Of a stretch of DNA of 64,000 nucleotides, positions 34,345 through 42,308 are shown in pieces. The notes under the pieces are model-generated. The model ran no database searches, was not told the origin of the DNA, and saw nothing but the letters and a program-made list of their open reading frames with translations. Position 1 is the first letter of the stretch. The number at the start of each line of letters is the position of its first letter. Source of the DNA: Denitrobaculum sp965232285 (GTDB lineage: Bacteria; Pseudomonadota; Alphaproteobacteria; Kiloniellales; Kiloniellaceae); assembly GCA_965232285.1 (NCBI GenBank), contig CBDDPL010000004.1:3162001-3226000 (forward strand). The letters are read 5' to 3'. Position numbers and translations under genes: made by a program.

Positions 34345-35352
34345 ATGGTCAAAATTGCAGTGCTGGGGTGCGGGCGGATCGGCCGGATGCACGCGGCGAA
34401 TATCGCGGCCCATCCGAGAGCGAAGCTCGCGGCTGTTTATGACCTGTATGCGCCCTTCGCGCAGGAAGTCGGCGCCGAACACGGCGTCCCTGTCGCCGAA
34501 AGCGCCGAAGCCGTCTTTGCCGATCCGCAGGTTCAGGCAGTGCTGGTCTCGACGGTGACGGAGACCCATGCCGACTACATCGAGATGGCCACCGCGGCCG
34601 GCAAACCGGTCCTCTGCGAAAAGCCGATCGATCTGAGCCTGGAGCGCGTAAACCGTTGCGCCGAAACCATCAAAGGGCGCAACGTCCCCATACAGCTCGG
34701 CTTCAACCGGCGCTTCGATCCGGGCCACCGGGCGGCGCGCGATGCCATGCTGGCCGGCGAGATCGGTGATCTCCACCAGGTGATCATTACTTCCCGCGAT
34801 CCCGGTCTGCCGCCGCGCAGCTACATCGAAGCCGCTGGCGGCCTGCTGCGCGACATGACGATCCATGACTTCGATCTCGCCCGATTCATGCTGAACGACG
34901 AACCGGTCGAGGTTTTCGCCGTCGCCGGTGCACTGATCGATCCGGCCCTTGGCGCGGAACTGAACGACGTCGACACGGCCATGATCATCATGCGGACCGC
35001 CGACGGCAAGCAGTGCCATATCAACAACTCCCGCGCGGCCGTCTACGGCTACGACCAGCGGATCGAACTGCTCGGCACCAAGGGCATGCTGCTCAGCGAT
35101 AACCGCAAGCCGCAGGAGATGAAGCGCTTCACCGCCGAACAGACCGAGGTGGCTGCGCCCTACCTCCACTTCTTCATCGAACGCTACCAGGAAGCCTTCA
35201 TGGCCGAGATCTCCGCCTTCGTGGACTCGATCGAGCATGGCACGGCGCCGGAGGTCGGTTTCGAGGATGGCCGCAAGGCGCTGCTCCTCGCCGAAGCCGC
35301 TTACCGTTCGATCGCAGAGAAGCGCGTCGTGCGGGTCGAGGAAATCGGATAG
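34345..35352 (+). CDS. iolG: IolG: myo-inositol 2-dehydrogenase (Gfo/Idh/MocA family)
   Basis: 335 aa from MVKIAVLGCGRIGRMHAANI, with GGGAGGACGGGG just before; the open frame from 34198 is too long and crosses the promoter. Rossmann NAD motif GCGRIG; catalytic EKP motif in VLCEKPIDLS; MTIHDFDLARFML with the Asp and His of the active site. Oxidises myo-inositol to 2-keto-myo-inositol, the IolE substrate. Divergent to iolDE over a shared control region, and leads a four-gene operon. Confidence 0.9.
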   Translation: MVKIAVLGCGRIGRMHAANIAAHPRAKLAAVYDLYAPFAQEVGAEHGVPVAESAEAVFADPQVQAVLVSTVTETHADYIEMATAAGKPVLCEKPIDLSLERVNRCAETIKGRNVPIQLGFNRRFDPGHRAARDAMLAGEIGDLHQVIITSRDPGLPPRSYIEAAGGLLRDMTIHDFDLARFMLNDEPVEVFAVAGALIDPALGAELNDVDTAMIIMRTADGKQCHINNSRAAVYGYDQRIELLGTKGMLLSDNRKPQEMKRFTAEQTEVAAPYLHFFIERYQEAFMAEISAFVDSIEHGTAPEVGFEDGRKALLLAEAAYRSIAEKRVVRVEEIG

Positions 35353-35392
35353 CCTCGCAAAACCTCACATCAGAAGCCGCAGGGATTTAAGG

Positions 35393-36208
35393 ATGATCAA
35401 GAACGGATTGAAGACACTCTGGAGCGAGGGCAAGCCGGCCCTGAACGGCTGGCTCTCGATCGCCAGCCCCTTTTCGGCGGAGATCATGGCGGCGCAAGGC
35501 TACGACTCCGTCACGGTCGACCTGCAGCACGGCGCGCTCGACTACAGCCACGCCGTGCCCATGTTCCAGGCCATGCGCGCCAGCGGCGTCACGCCCATGG
35601 CGCGCGTCCCCTGGCTCGACGCCGGCGCGATCATGAAGATGCTGGACGCTGGCGCCTACGGCATCATCTGCCCCATGGTCAACTCGCGCGCCGAAGCGGA
35701 GCAACTGGTATCCTACATGCGTTACCCGCCCAAGGGCACGCGCAGCTTCGGCCCGACCCGCGCCAACTTTTCCGCCGGCGCAAACTATGCCGCGAAAGCC
35801 AATGACGAGATCCTCTGCCTGGCCATGATCGAAACCGCCGAGGCCATGGCCAACCTGGACGAGATCGTCACGACGCCCGGCCTCGACGGCGTCTATATCG
35901 GCCCGGCGGACCTGACGCTTGGTGTTACCAATGGCCGCCTGCCTCCAGGCTTCGACCGTGAAGAACCGGAGATGATCGAAGCCATTCAGAAGATTCTGGC
36001 CGCCGCAAAGAACGCCGGCATCCGCGCCTGCCTGCATTGCGGCAGTCCCGCCTATGCCGCCCGCGCCATCGGCTGGGGCTTCGACCTGACCACGCTCTCC
36101 AACGATGTCAGACTCCTCGCTGCGGCAGCGTCGGCGAGCGTGTCGCAGACGCGCGAACTGCTCGGCCAGGCAACGACAACGGACGGCGGTGACACGAAGG
36201 GTTACTGA
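35393..36208 (+). CDS. HpcH/HpaI-family aldolase
   Basis: 271 aa starting at MIKNGLKTLWSEGKPALNGWLSI, with AAGGATG-adjacent AGGGATTTAAGG upstream; the longer frame overlaps iolG and is rejected. HpcH/HpaI class II pyruvate aldolase: LQHGALDY, the metal Glu in AMIETAEAMANL, and Asp in VYIGPADLTLGVT. It would cleave a 2-keto-3-deoxy acid to pyruvate and an aldehyde. Position after iolG suggests use in a side branch of cyclitol or sugar-acid breakdown. Only 1 bp from the next gene. Confidence 0.85.
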   Translation: MIKNGLKTLWSEGKPALNGWLSIASPFSAEIMAAQGYDSVTVDLQHGALDYSHAVPMFQAMRASGVTPMARVPWLDAGAIMKMLDAGAYGIICPMVNSRAEAEQLVSYMRYPPKGTRSFGPTRANFSAGANYAAKANDEILCLAMIETAEAMANLDEIVTTPGLDGVYIGPADLTLGVTNGRLPPGFDREEPEMIEAIQKILAAAKNAGIRACLHCGSPAYAARAIGWGFDLTTLSNDVRLLAAAASASVSQTRELLGQATTTDGGDTKGY

Positions 36209-36209
36209 C

Positions 36210-37187
36210 ATGCCCCGGATCCTGGTCGGCGGCAAACTGCATCCCAGCGGCCTGGACCTGCTCTATGGCGCGTCGGGCTGTGAAATCGACTACCTCGAGG
36301 AGATCTCGACCGCATCCCTGGTCCCGAAGATCGTCGAGGCCGACGCTTTGCTGATACGCACCCAGGAACTGCCGGGCGAAATCATCGGGAAGAGCAAGAA
36401 CCTGAAAATCGTCTCGCGTCACGGGGTCGGCTTCGACGCGGTCGATGTGGAGGCCCTTAACCGGCGTGCCATCCCGCTCGCGATCGTGGGTGACGTCAAC
36501 TCCCGCACCGTCGCGGAGCACACCATGATGCTGATGCTGGCGACGGCCAAACGCCTGTTGCGCATGGATGCAGCCTCGCGTGGCAGAGGTTGGGACTATC
36601 GCAATAACTTCGAGGCACGGGAACTCTACTGCAAGAGTCTGCTGATCATCGGCTACGGCCGCATCGGCCGCCACCTGGCAAAGCTGGCACAGGCCTTTGG
36701 CATGCGGGTTCTGGTGCACGATCCCTATCTCGATCCTTCGCAAGATGACGACGTCACCTTCTGTCCCGATCTCATATCAGCCCTGCCCCAGGCTGATTTT
36801 GTCTCGCTGCACACGCCCAAGGCCGACCGGCCCATCCTCGGAACCTCTGAACTCGCCGCGATGAAGACCTCCGCCATCGTCATCAATACGGCGCGCGGCG
36901 GCATGGTCGAGGAAGCCGCACTGGTGGAAGCCCTGAACAACGACCGACTTGGCGGCGCGGGTATTGACGTTTTCAATCAGGAACCGCCGCAGGAAGATCA
37001 TCTGCTTTCACGTGCAAAGAATGCCATCCTGACCCCACACGCCGCAGGCCTCACCCAGGAATGCGCCGAGCGTATGGCGATTTCTTCGGCGCAGAACATC
37101 CTAGACTTCTTCACGGGCACACTGGACCCCGCACTGGTGGTCAACAGCGCGGCCATCGGCTACGGCCGGGAGAGGGTCACAGGATGA
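36210..37187 (+). CDS. D-2-hydroxyacid dehydrogenase
   Basis: 325 aa from MPRILVGGKLHPSG. NAD-binding motif LLIIGYGRIGRHLAKLA (GxGxxG) at about 148; catalytic Arg in INTARGGMVEE, Glu in GIDVFNQEPP and His in LTPHAAG, all three of the 2-hydroxyacid dehydrogenase triad. Similar to phosphoglycerate/glyoxylate/hydroxypyruvate-type reductases. Between an aldolase and a Gfo/Idh/MocA enzyme, it may handle the hydroxy-acid product. Overlaps the next gene by 4 bases. Confidence 0.88.
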   Translation: MPRILVGGKLHPSGLDLLYGASGCEIDYLEEISTASLVPKIVEADALLIRTQELPGEIIGKSKNLKIVSRHGVGFDAVDVEALNRRAIPLAIVGDVNSRTVAEHTMMLMLATAKRLLRMDAASRGRGWDYRNNFEARELYCKSLLIIGYGRIGRHLAKLAQAFGMRVLVHDPYLDPSQDDDVTFCPDLISALPQADFVSLHTPKADRPILGTSELAAMKTSAIVINTARGGMVEEAALVEALNNDRLGGAGIDVFNQEPPQEDHLLSRAKNAILTPHAAGLTQECAERMAISSAQNILDFFTGTLDPALVVNSAAIGYGRERVTG

Positions 37188-38317
37188 GCGATACCGACGC
37201 CAAAATCGGTCTGGGCCTCATCGGCTCCGGTTTCATGGGCAAGACCCACGTCTATGGCTTTGCCACGGCGCAGAGGGTCTTCGACTTTCCCTTCGAGCTG
37301 GATTTCGCCACGGTCTGCGACATCGACGAAGCCTCCGCGGAGATGGCGCGGAAGTCCTTCGGCTTTCGCCGGGCCAGCGCGGACTGGCGCAGTCTGCTGA
37401 GCGACCCGGACATCGACATCGTCGACATCACCGCCCCCAATACGCTCCACAAGGAAATGGCGCTGGCCGCCATCGCCGCCGGCAAACATGTCTACTGCGA
37501 AAAGCCGCTGGCGCCGACGGCGGCCGAAGCCCTGGCGATGACCGAAGCCGCCGAGGCCGCCGGCATCGTCACGCAGGTCGGCTTCAACTACCTGAAGAAC
37601 CCCATGATGGCCCTGGCCCGCGAAATGATCGCCAGCGGCGAACTCGGTGAAATCCGCAGCTTCCGCGGAATTCACGCCGAGGACTACATGGCCGATGCGG
37701 CCCAGCCGGCCACCTGGCGGCACGATCCGGCGGGGGGCGGCGGCGCGCTCGCCGACCTGGGCAGCCACGTGCTCGCCACGGCGCGCTACCTGCTCGGCCC
37801 CATCGCCTCGGTCATGGGGCACTGCCGCACCCAGATCACCCGCCGCCCGGCCGCGCCCGGCGCCGAGGAGACGGTCGACATCGAAACGGACGACGTCGCC
37901 CAGGTTTTCGTGACCTTCGCGAACGGCGCCGTCGGTTCGATCGAAGCCAACTGGATCGCCACGGGCCGCAAAATGCAGCACGAGTTCGAGGTCTATGGCT
38001 CCAAAGGCGCGCTGGTCTGCAGCAAGGAACGCTTCAACGAGCTGCACTACTACGACACCGCCGACGCCGTCGGCCGGCAGGGCTTCCGGACCATCGCCGC
38101 CGGACCCGACCATCCGCCCTACGGTGACTTCTGCGTCGCCCCGGGACACCAGCTTGGCTTCAACGATCTCAAGGCCATCGAGGTACGCGACTTCCTCAGC
38201 GCCATTGCCGGACAGCCGCTTGTCGGGCCCGACTTCCGCGAAGGCTACGAGGTGCAAAAGCTGGTTGAGAGCATCTATCGTTCCGCGCGCGAGAAACGCT
38301 GGATCGACATCGATTGA
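37184..38317 (+). CDS. Gfo/Idh/MocA-family oxidoreductase
   Basis: 377 aa from MSDTDAKIGLGLIGSGFMGKTHVYGF; the ATG overlaps the previous stop (ATGA). NAD motif GLIGSGFMG, EKP motif YCEKPLAPT, C-terminal domain with GGGALADLGSHVLATARYL containing the usual D-x-x-x-H. Different from IolG and more like glucose-fructose-oxidoreductase and scyllo-inositol-type dehydrogenases with a longer C-terminal part. Probably oxidises another cyclitol or sugar. Last gene of the iolG operon; a 209-bp control region for the CUT2 transporter follows. Confidence 0.85.
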   Translation: MSDTDAKIGLGLIGSGFMGKTHVYGFATAQRVFDFPFELDFATVCDIDEASAEMARKSFGFRRASADWRSLLSDPDIDIVDITAPNTLHKEMALAAIAAGKHVYCEKPLAPTAAEALAMTEAAEAAGIVTQVGFNYLKNPMMALAREMIASGELGEIRSFRGIHAEDYMADAAQPATWRHDPAGGGGALADLGSHVLATARYLLGPIASVMGHCRTQITRRPAAPGAEETVDIETDDVAQVFVTFANGAVGSIEANWIATGRKMQHEFEVYGSKGALVCSKERFNELHYYDTADAVGRQGFRTIAAGPDHPPYGDFCVAPGHQLGFNDLKAIEVRDFLSAIAGQPLVGPDFREGYEVQKLVESIYRSAREKRWIDID

Positions 38318-38377
38318 TTTCTCAGAAACAGGCCGTAATAGACTGATTTCACATGAAATCATTAGTTGTCGATTTCT

Positions 38378-38391
38378 GCAACAAAAATTGC
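38378..38391. promoter_or_regulatory. GCAAC-N5-TTGC site before the CUT2 transporter (site 3)
   Basis: GCAACAAAAATTGC followed by CGAAACA, matching sites at 29550-29563 and 34275-34288. It lies 136 bp before the ATPase start. A -35/-10 pair further down (TTGCAT near 38415 and TGTAAG 17 bases later) is only weak. The shared motif places this transporter under the same RpiR regulator as the iol genes. Confidence 0.55.
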
Positions 38392-38526
38392 CGAAACAAA
38401 TTCACCGCTTGAACTTTTGCATTACTCTTGTAAGCTGAGTGTAAGAAAAATTTGCGGTTGTGCCCGGCGGCATGACACCAAGCTCAAAAAAAACAAAAGA
38501 GCGGGAGCAAATCGGGAGGACTGTCT

Positions 38527-39267
38527 GTGGCTTTGCTGTCGCTCAAAGGCGTAAGCAAGAACTTCGGCGCGATTCAGGCGCTTAGCGGCATCGATCTGGA
38601 AATAGCGCCCGGCGAGGCGGTCGGCCTGATGGGCGACAACGGCGCCGGGAAATCGACACTCGTGAAGATCATCGCCGGCAACTTCCCCCAGAGCGAAGGC
38701 GCCATCGAGATCGAAGGCCGCGAGGTTCATTTTCATAAACCGATCGACGCCCGCCAGGCCGGTATCGAGGTGGTCTATCAGGACCTCGCCCTCTGCGACA
38801 ACCTCACCGCAGCCGCCAATGTTTTCCTCGGACGCGAGATCAAACGGCGCATCGGCCCCTTCTCCTACCTCGATCATCAGGCCATGTACGACCGGGCCGC
38901 CGAACTCTTCGTCGAGCTTAAGTCAGAGACCCGGCCGCGCGATCTGGTTCGCCAGATGTCCGGTGGTCAGCGCCAGGCGGTCGCCATTGCCCGCACCCGC
39001 CTGAGCGATCCCAAACTTGTTTTAATGGATGAACCCACCGCCGCCATTTCGGTGCGCCAGGTGGCGGAGGTGCTCGACCTGATCAAGCGCCTGAAGGAAA
39101 CCAACCACGCGGTGATCCTGATTTCCCATCGCATGCCCGATGTCTTCGAGGTCTGCGACCGGGTCGCGGTCCTGCGGCGGGGCAGAAAGGTGGCGGACAA
39201 GGTGATCAGCCAGTCCACGCCGGAAGAGGTGACGGGACTGATCACGGGAGCGATCGAAGCGGCATGA
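38527..39267 (+). CDS. CUT2 sugar/cyclitol ABC transporter ATP-binding protein (FrcA-like)
   Basis: 246 aa starting at GTG with GGGAGGAC just upstream. One ATPase domain only: Walker A GDNGAGKST, signature MSGGQRQAVAIAR, Walker B LVLMDEPTAAI, switch His in ISHRM. CUT2 importers such as RbsA or IatA usually carry two fused ATPase domains; the single-domain form is as in the FrcABC fructose transporter. The shared regulator site argues that inositol or a related polyol is the cargo. Overlaps the permease gene by four bases. Confidence 0.88.
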   Translation: MALLSLKGVSKNFGAIQALSGIDLEIAPGEAVGLMGDNGAGKSTLVKIIAGNFPQSEGAIEIEGREVHFHKPIDARQAGIEVVYQDLALCDNLTAAANVFLGREIKRRIGPFSYLDHQAMYDRAAELFVELKSETRPRDLVRQMSGGQRQAVAIARTRLSDPKLVLMDEPTAAISVRQVAEVLDLIKRLKETNHAVILISHRMPDVFEVCDRVAVLRRGRKVADKVISQSTPEEVTGLITGAIEAA

Positions 39268-40277
39268 CCACGGAAATCCGAGACCACGCGGCCATCGATC
39301 ACTCGGTCACCGCCCGCAAGGAAATGAGCGGCCTGCAGGCCATGATCCGGACCCAGCCCTTCTGGGTCTTCGTGTCCATCCTGGTGATCGGCGCCGTGAT
39401 GTCGTTGGTGTCCGATGTCTTCCTGACCGACCGCAACATGTTCAACGTGACCCGCAACTTTGCCTTCTTCGGGATTATGGCGTTGGGTATGACGGCGGTC
39501 ATCGTAACGGCGGGCATCGACCTTTCGGTCGGCTCCCTCATGGGCCTGACGGGCATCGTGACAGGCCTGGTGATGCAGGCCGGCCACTCGGTCGGACTGG
39601 GCTTTCTCGCCTGTATCGGTGTGGCGGCCCTGGTGGGCCTGATCAACGGCACGCTGATCGCCTATCTGAAGCTCGCGCCCTTCGTGGTCACGCTGGGCAT
39701 GCTCGCCATCACCCGTTCGGTCGCCATGGTGGCCTCCAACAACAAGATGATCTACGAGTTCGGCCCCGATCAGGATCTCTTCGAATGGATCGGCGGCGAG
39801 AGCGTCATGGGCGTCCCCAATCCGGTCTGGGTGCTGATCATCCTGACCATCGTCTTCTTTCTCGCCTATCGTTACACCACCTGGGGCCGCTGGGTATTCG
39901 CGGTGGGTGGCAACGCCGACGCGGCCCGCCTGGCCGGCATCCCGGTCGAGCGCGTGATCGTTTCGGTCTACATGCTCTGCTCCTGCTGCGCAGGCCTCGC
40001 CGCCTTTCTGATGGTGGGCTGGTTCGGCTCGGTGACCAACGCGCTGGGCCTGACTTACGAACTCAACGTCATCGCCGCCTCGGTAATCGGCGGTGCAAAC
40101 CTCATGGGCGGTGTCGCCTATGCTCTGGGCGCACCCATCGGCGCCGCCCTGATGGAACTCATCCGCAATTCCCTGCTCCTGGCGGGAATCGATGCCCTGT
40201 GGCAGCAGTTCTTCGTCGGCCTCTTCATCATCCTGGCCGTGCTGCTGGAGCGTATTCGCAATAGAAGCGGTCCCTGA
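39264..40277 (+). CDS. CUT2 sugar/cyclitol ABC transporter permease (FrcC/RbsC-like)
   Basis: 337 aa, BPD_transp_2 family with about ten spans. Family hallmark is GMTAVIVTAGIDLSVGSLMGLTGIV and the loop AVGGNADAARLAGIPVERVI, which contacts the ATPase. It forms the pore as a homodimer. Start ATG within the end of the ATPase gene; 45 bp before the receptor gene. Confidence 0.9.
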   Translation: MTTEIRDHAAIDHSVTARKEMSGLQAMIRTQPFWVFVSILVIGAVMSLVSDVFLTDRNMFNVTRNFAFFGIMALGMTAVIVTAGIDLSVGSLMGLTGIVTGLVMQAGHSVGLGFLACIGVAALVGLINGTLIAYLKLAPFVVTLGMLAITRSVAMVASNNKMIYEFGPDQDLFEWIGGESVMGVPNPVWVLIILTIVFFLAYRYTTWGRWVFAVGGNADAARLAGIPVERVIVSVYMLCSCCAGLAAFLMVGWFGSVTNALGLTYELNVIAASVIGGANLMGGVAYALGAPIGAALMELIRNSLLLAGIDALWQQFFVGLFIILAVLLERIRNRSGP

Positions 40278-40322
40278 TCCGGGACCCTCAACGCAAGACT
40301 TTAGAGATAGGGAGGAACAGAC

Positions 40323-41315
40323 ATGAAAAAGATCATTCTTGCGACCTGTCTGGCCGCACTCACCCTGCCCGGCGGCGCACTCGCCGCGGACAAGCTCAAG
40401 CTGGCGCTGGTGCCCAAGGCCATGAACAATCCCTTCTTCGACCTGGCCCGCGACGGCTGCTACAAGGCGCAGGCGGAACTCGACGATGTGGAATGCGTCT
40501 ATATCGGGCCGGGCGAGCACACGGAGCTGGAGCAGATCCAGATCGTTCAGGATCTCATCAGCCAGGGCGTCGACGGCATCGCGGTCGCCCCCTCCAACGC
40601 ACCAGCCATGGGCAAGGCCCTGAAGGCCGCGGTCGCCGCCGGTATTCCGGTCATGACCTGGGACTCGGACGTACTGGCCAAAGACGTCGACGTCCGCGCG
40701 ACCTACGTCGGCACCAAGAACTACGACATCGGGGTCAACCTCGCCAAGATCGCCCAGAAACTGCAGCCCAACGGCGGCAAGGTCTGCCTGCAGACCGGCG
40801 GCGCGGCCGCGGCCAACCACAACGAGCGCCTGCAGGGCATTCGCGACACCCTCTCGGGTGCCTCGGGCACGACCCCGCCGGGCAACATGCTGAAGGGCGA
40901 AAACGGCTGGACGGAAGTCGCCGGCTGCCCGCTGATCACCGATGACGACGGCAACAAGGCGGTCCAGGGTATGACCGACATCCTGATCAAGGAACCGGAC
41001 CTGACGGCCTTCATCTCCACCGGCGCCTTCACCCAGTGGTTCGACAACGCCTACCGCCAGGCGGTCGCGCCCCATAAGGCCCGCATGGACGACGGCTCTC
41101 TTTCCATCATCGTCGCCGATACCCTGCCGATGCAGATGGAGCAGTTGAAGGACGGCCTCTCCAACGGCCAGGTCGGCCAGCGGCCCTTCGAGATGGGCTA
41201 TAAGGCCATGTTCATCATGAAGGACCTGGTGGCCGGCAAGCAGGTCAACGATCCGATCTATACGGGTCTTGACGTCTGCACCACGGACAACGCGGATAGC
41301 TGTCTGGCAAAGTAA
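40323..41315 (+). CDS. CUT2 sugar/cyclitol ABC transporter substrate-binding protein (FrcB-like)
   Basis: 330 aa with Sec signal (MKKIILATCLAALTLPGGALA, then ADKL). Periplasmic-binding-protein-like I fold (PBP type 1, peripla_BP_4): LALVPKAMNNPFFDLARDGCYKAQ is typical, then QGVDGIAVAPSNAP and VMTWDSDV. The extra Cys-containing loops (GCY, VECVYIG, CTTDNADSC) may form disulfides. GGGAGG before the start. A strong terminator follows, so this is the operon end. Confidence 0.88.
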   Translation: MKKIILATCLAALTLPGGALAADKLKLALVPKAMNNPFFDLARDGCYKAQAELDDVECVYIGPGEHTELEQIQIVQDLISQGVDGIAVAPSNAPAMGKALKAAVAAGIPVMTWDSDVLAKDVDVRATYVGTKNYDIGVNLAKIAQKLQPNGGKVCLQTGGAAAANHNERLQGIRDTLSGASGTTPPGNMLKGENGWTEVAGCPLITDDDGNKAVQGMTDILIKEPDLTAFISTGAFTQWFDNAYRQAVAPHKARMDDGSLSIIVADTLPMQMEQLKDGLSNGQVGQRPFEMGYKAMFIMKDLVAGKQVNDPIYTGLDVCTTDNADSCLAK

Positions 41316-41335
41316 CGCCGCAGCAAAAGGTAAGC

Positions 41336-41375
41336 GGTCCGGAAGGCATCTCCGTCTTCCGGACCGTTTCTTTTG
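41336..41375 (+). terminator. Rho-independent terminator after the CUT2 operon
   Basis: GGTCCGGAAG (41336-41345), 10-base loop, CTTCCGGACC (41356-41365), then GTTTCTTTTG. A perfect 10-bp GC-rich stem with a T-rich tail. Placed between the convergent receptor gene and the BKACE gene; in the other direction the tail is also fairly T-rich, so it may serve both. Confidence 0.85.
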
Positions 41376-41381
41376 TGAACC

Positions 41382-42308
41382 TCAAAAGGCGACCTGGTCG
41401 CCCCCCTTCAATTGCAGCATCGCGCGCGCCTCGTCCGGCGTCGCGACTTCCAGTCCCAGGCCTTCGACGATACCCCGCGCCTTGGCGACCTGCTCCGCAT
41501 TGGTCTTGGCGAGCTGTCCCGGACCGATCCAGAGCGAGTCCTCCAGGCCGACCCGGACATTGCCGCCCATGGCCGCGGCAATAGCGGCGATGCGCATCTG
41601 ATTGCGCCCCGCGCCCAGAACCGACCATTGGTAATCCTTGCCGAACAGCCGATCGGCCGTCCGCTTCATGTGCGCCACGTCTTCGGCATGGCCGCCGATG
41701 CCGCCCAGGATGCCGAAGACCGACTGCACGAAGAAGGGCGGCTTCACCACGCCACGATCCGCGAAGTGGGCCAGGGTATAGAGATGTCCGATGTCGTAGC
41801 ACTCGATCTCGAAGCGGGTGCCGTTCTCGGCGCAGGTGGTCAGGATGTACTCGATATCGGCGAAGGTGTTTTTGAAAATCCGGTCGCGCGAGCCCGCCAG
41901 GTATTCGTATTCCCAGTCGTGCTGCAGTTCCTTGAAGCGATCGAGCATGGGATAGAGCCCGAAGTTCATCGAACCCATGTTCAGCGACGCCACCTCGGGT
42001 TTGCAGTTGGCCGCCGGTGCGACCCGCTCCTCGATAGTCATGGTAGCCGCGCCGCCCGTGGTGATATTGACCACGCAGTCGCTGCGCTGCTTGATCACCT
42101 GCAGGAAGGGCATGAAGGCTTCGACCGACTGATCCGGCCGGCCGTCCTGCGGGTCGCGGGCGTGCATATGAACGATGGCCGCCCCGGCCTCCGCCGCGCC
42201 GATCGCGGCGCCGGCGATCTCTTCGGCGGTCACCGGCAGATGCGGCGACATGCTCGGCGTGTGGATAGAGCCCGTGACCGCACAGGTGATAATGACTTTG
42301 CCGCTCAT
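41382..42308 (-). CDS. BKACE family (DUF849) beta-keto acid cleavage enzyme
   Basis: 308 aa. Starts like all family members with KVIITCAVTGSIHTPSMSP. Zn ligands His47 and His49 in VHMHARDP, a later His/Glu in GLEDSLW. The reference enzyme (Kce) condenses 3-keto-5-aminohexanoate with acetyl-CoA to give acetoacetate and an acyl-CoA; other members act on dehydrocarnitine and further beta-keto acids. The next gene upstream in the operon (4-base overlap) is a 3-hydroxyacyl-CoA/carnitine-dehydrogenase-like enzyme that would make the beta-keto acid, a pairing known from carnitine degradation. Confidence 0.9.
   Translation of the reverse strand: MSGKVIITCAVTGSIHTPSMSPHLPVTAEEIAGAAIGAAEAGAAIVHMHARDPQDGRPDQSVEAFMPFLQVIKQRSDCVVNITTGGAATMTIEERVAPAANCKPEVASLNMGSMNFGLYPMLDRFKELQHDWEYEYLAGSRDRIFKNTFADIEYILTTCAENGTRFEIECYDIGHLYTLAHFADRGVVKPPFFVQSVFGILGGIGGHAEDVAHMKRTADRLFGKDYQWSVLGAGRNQMRIAAIAAAMGGNVRVGLEDSLWIGPGQLAKTNAEQVAKARGIVEGLGLEVATPDEARAMLQLKGGDQVAF

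Noticed and set aside
38527..41315. Assignment of the CUT2 transporter as the inositol transporter IatAP-IbpA
   Set aside because: IatA-type ATPases have two fused ATP domains of about 500 residues and this one has a single domain of 246 residues. I kept a general CUT2 call and only link it to inositol through the shared regulator site.
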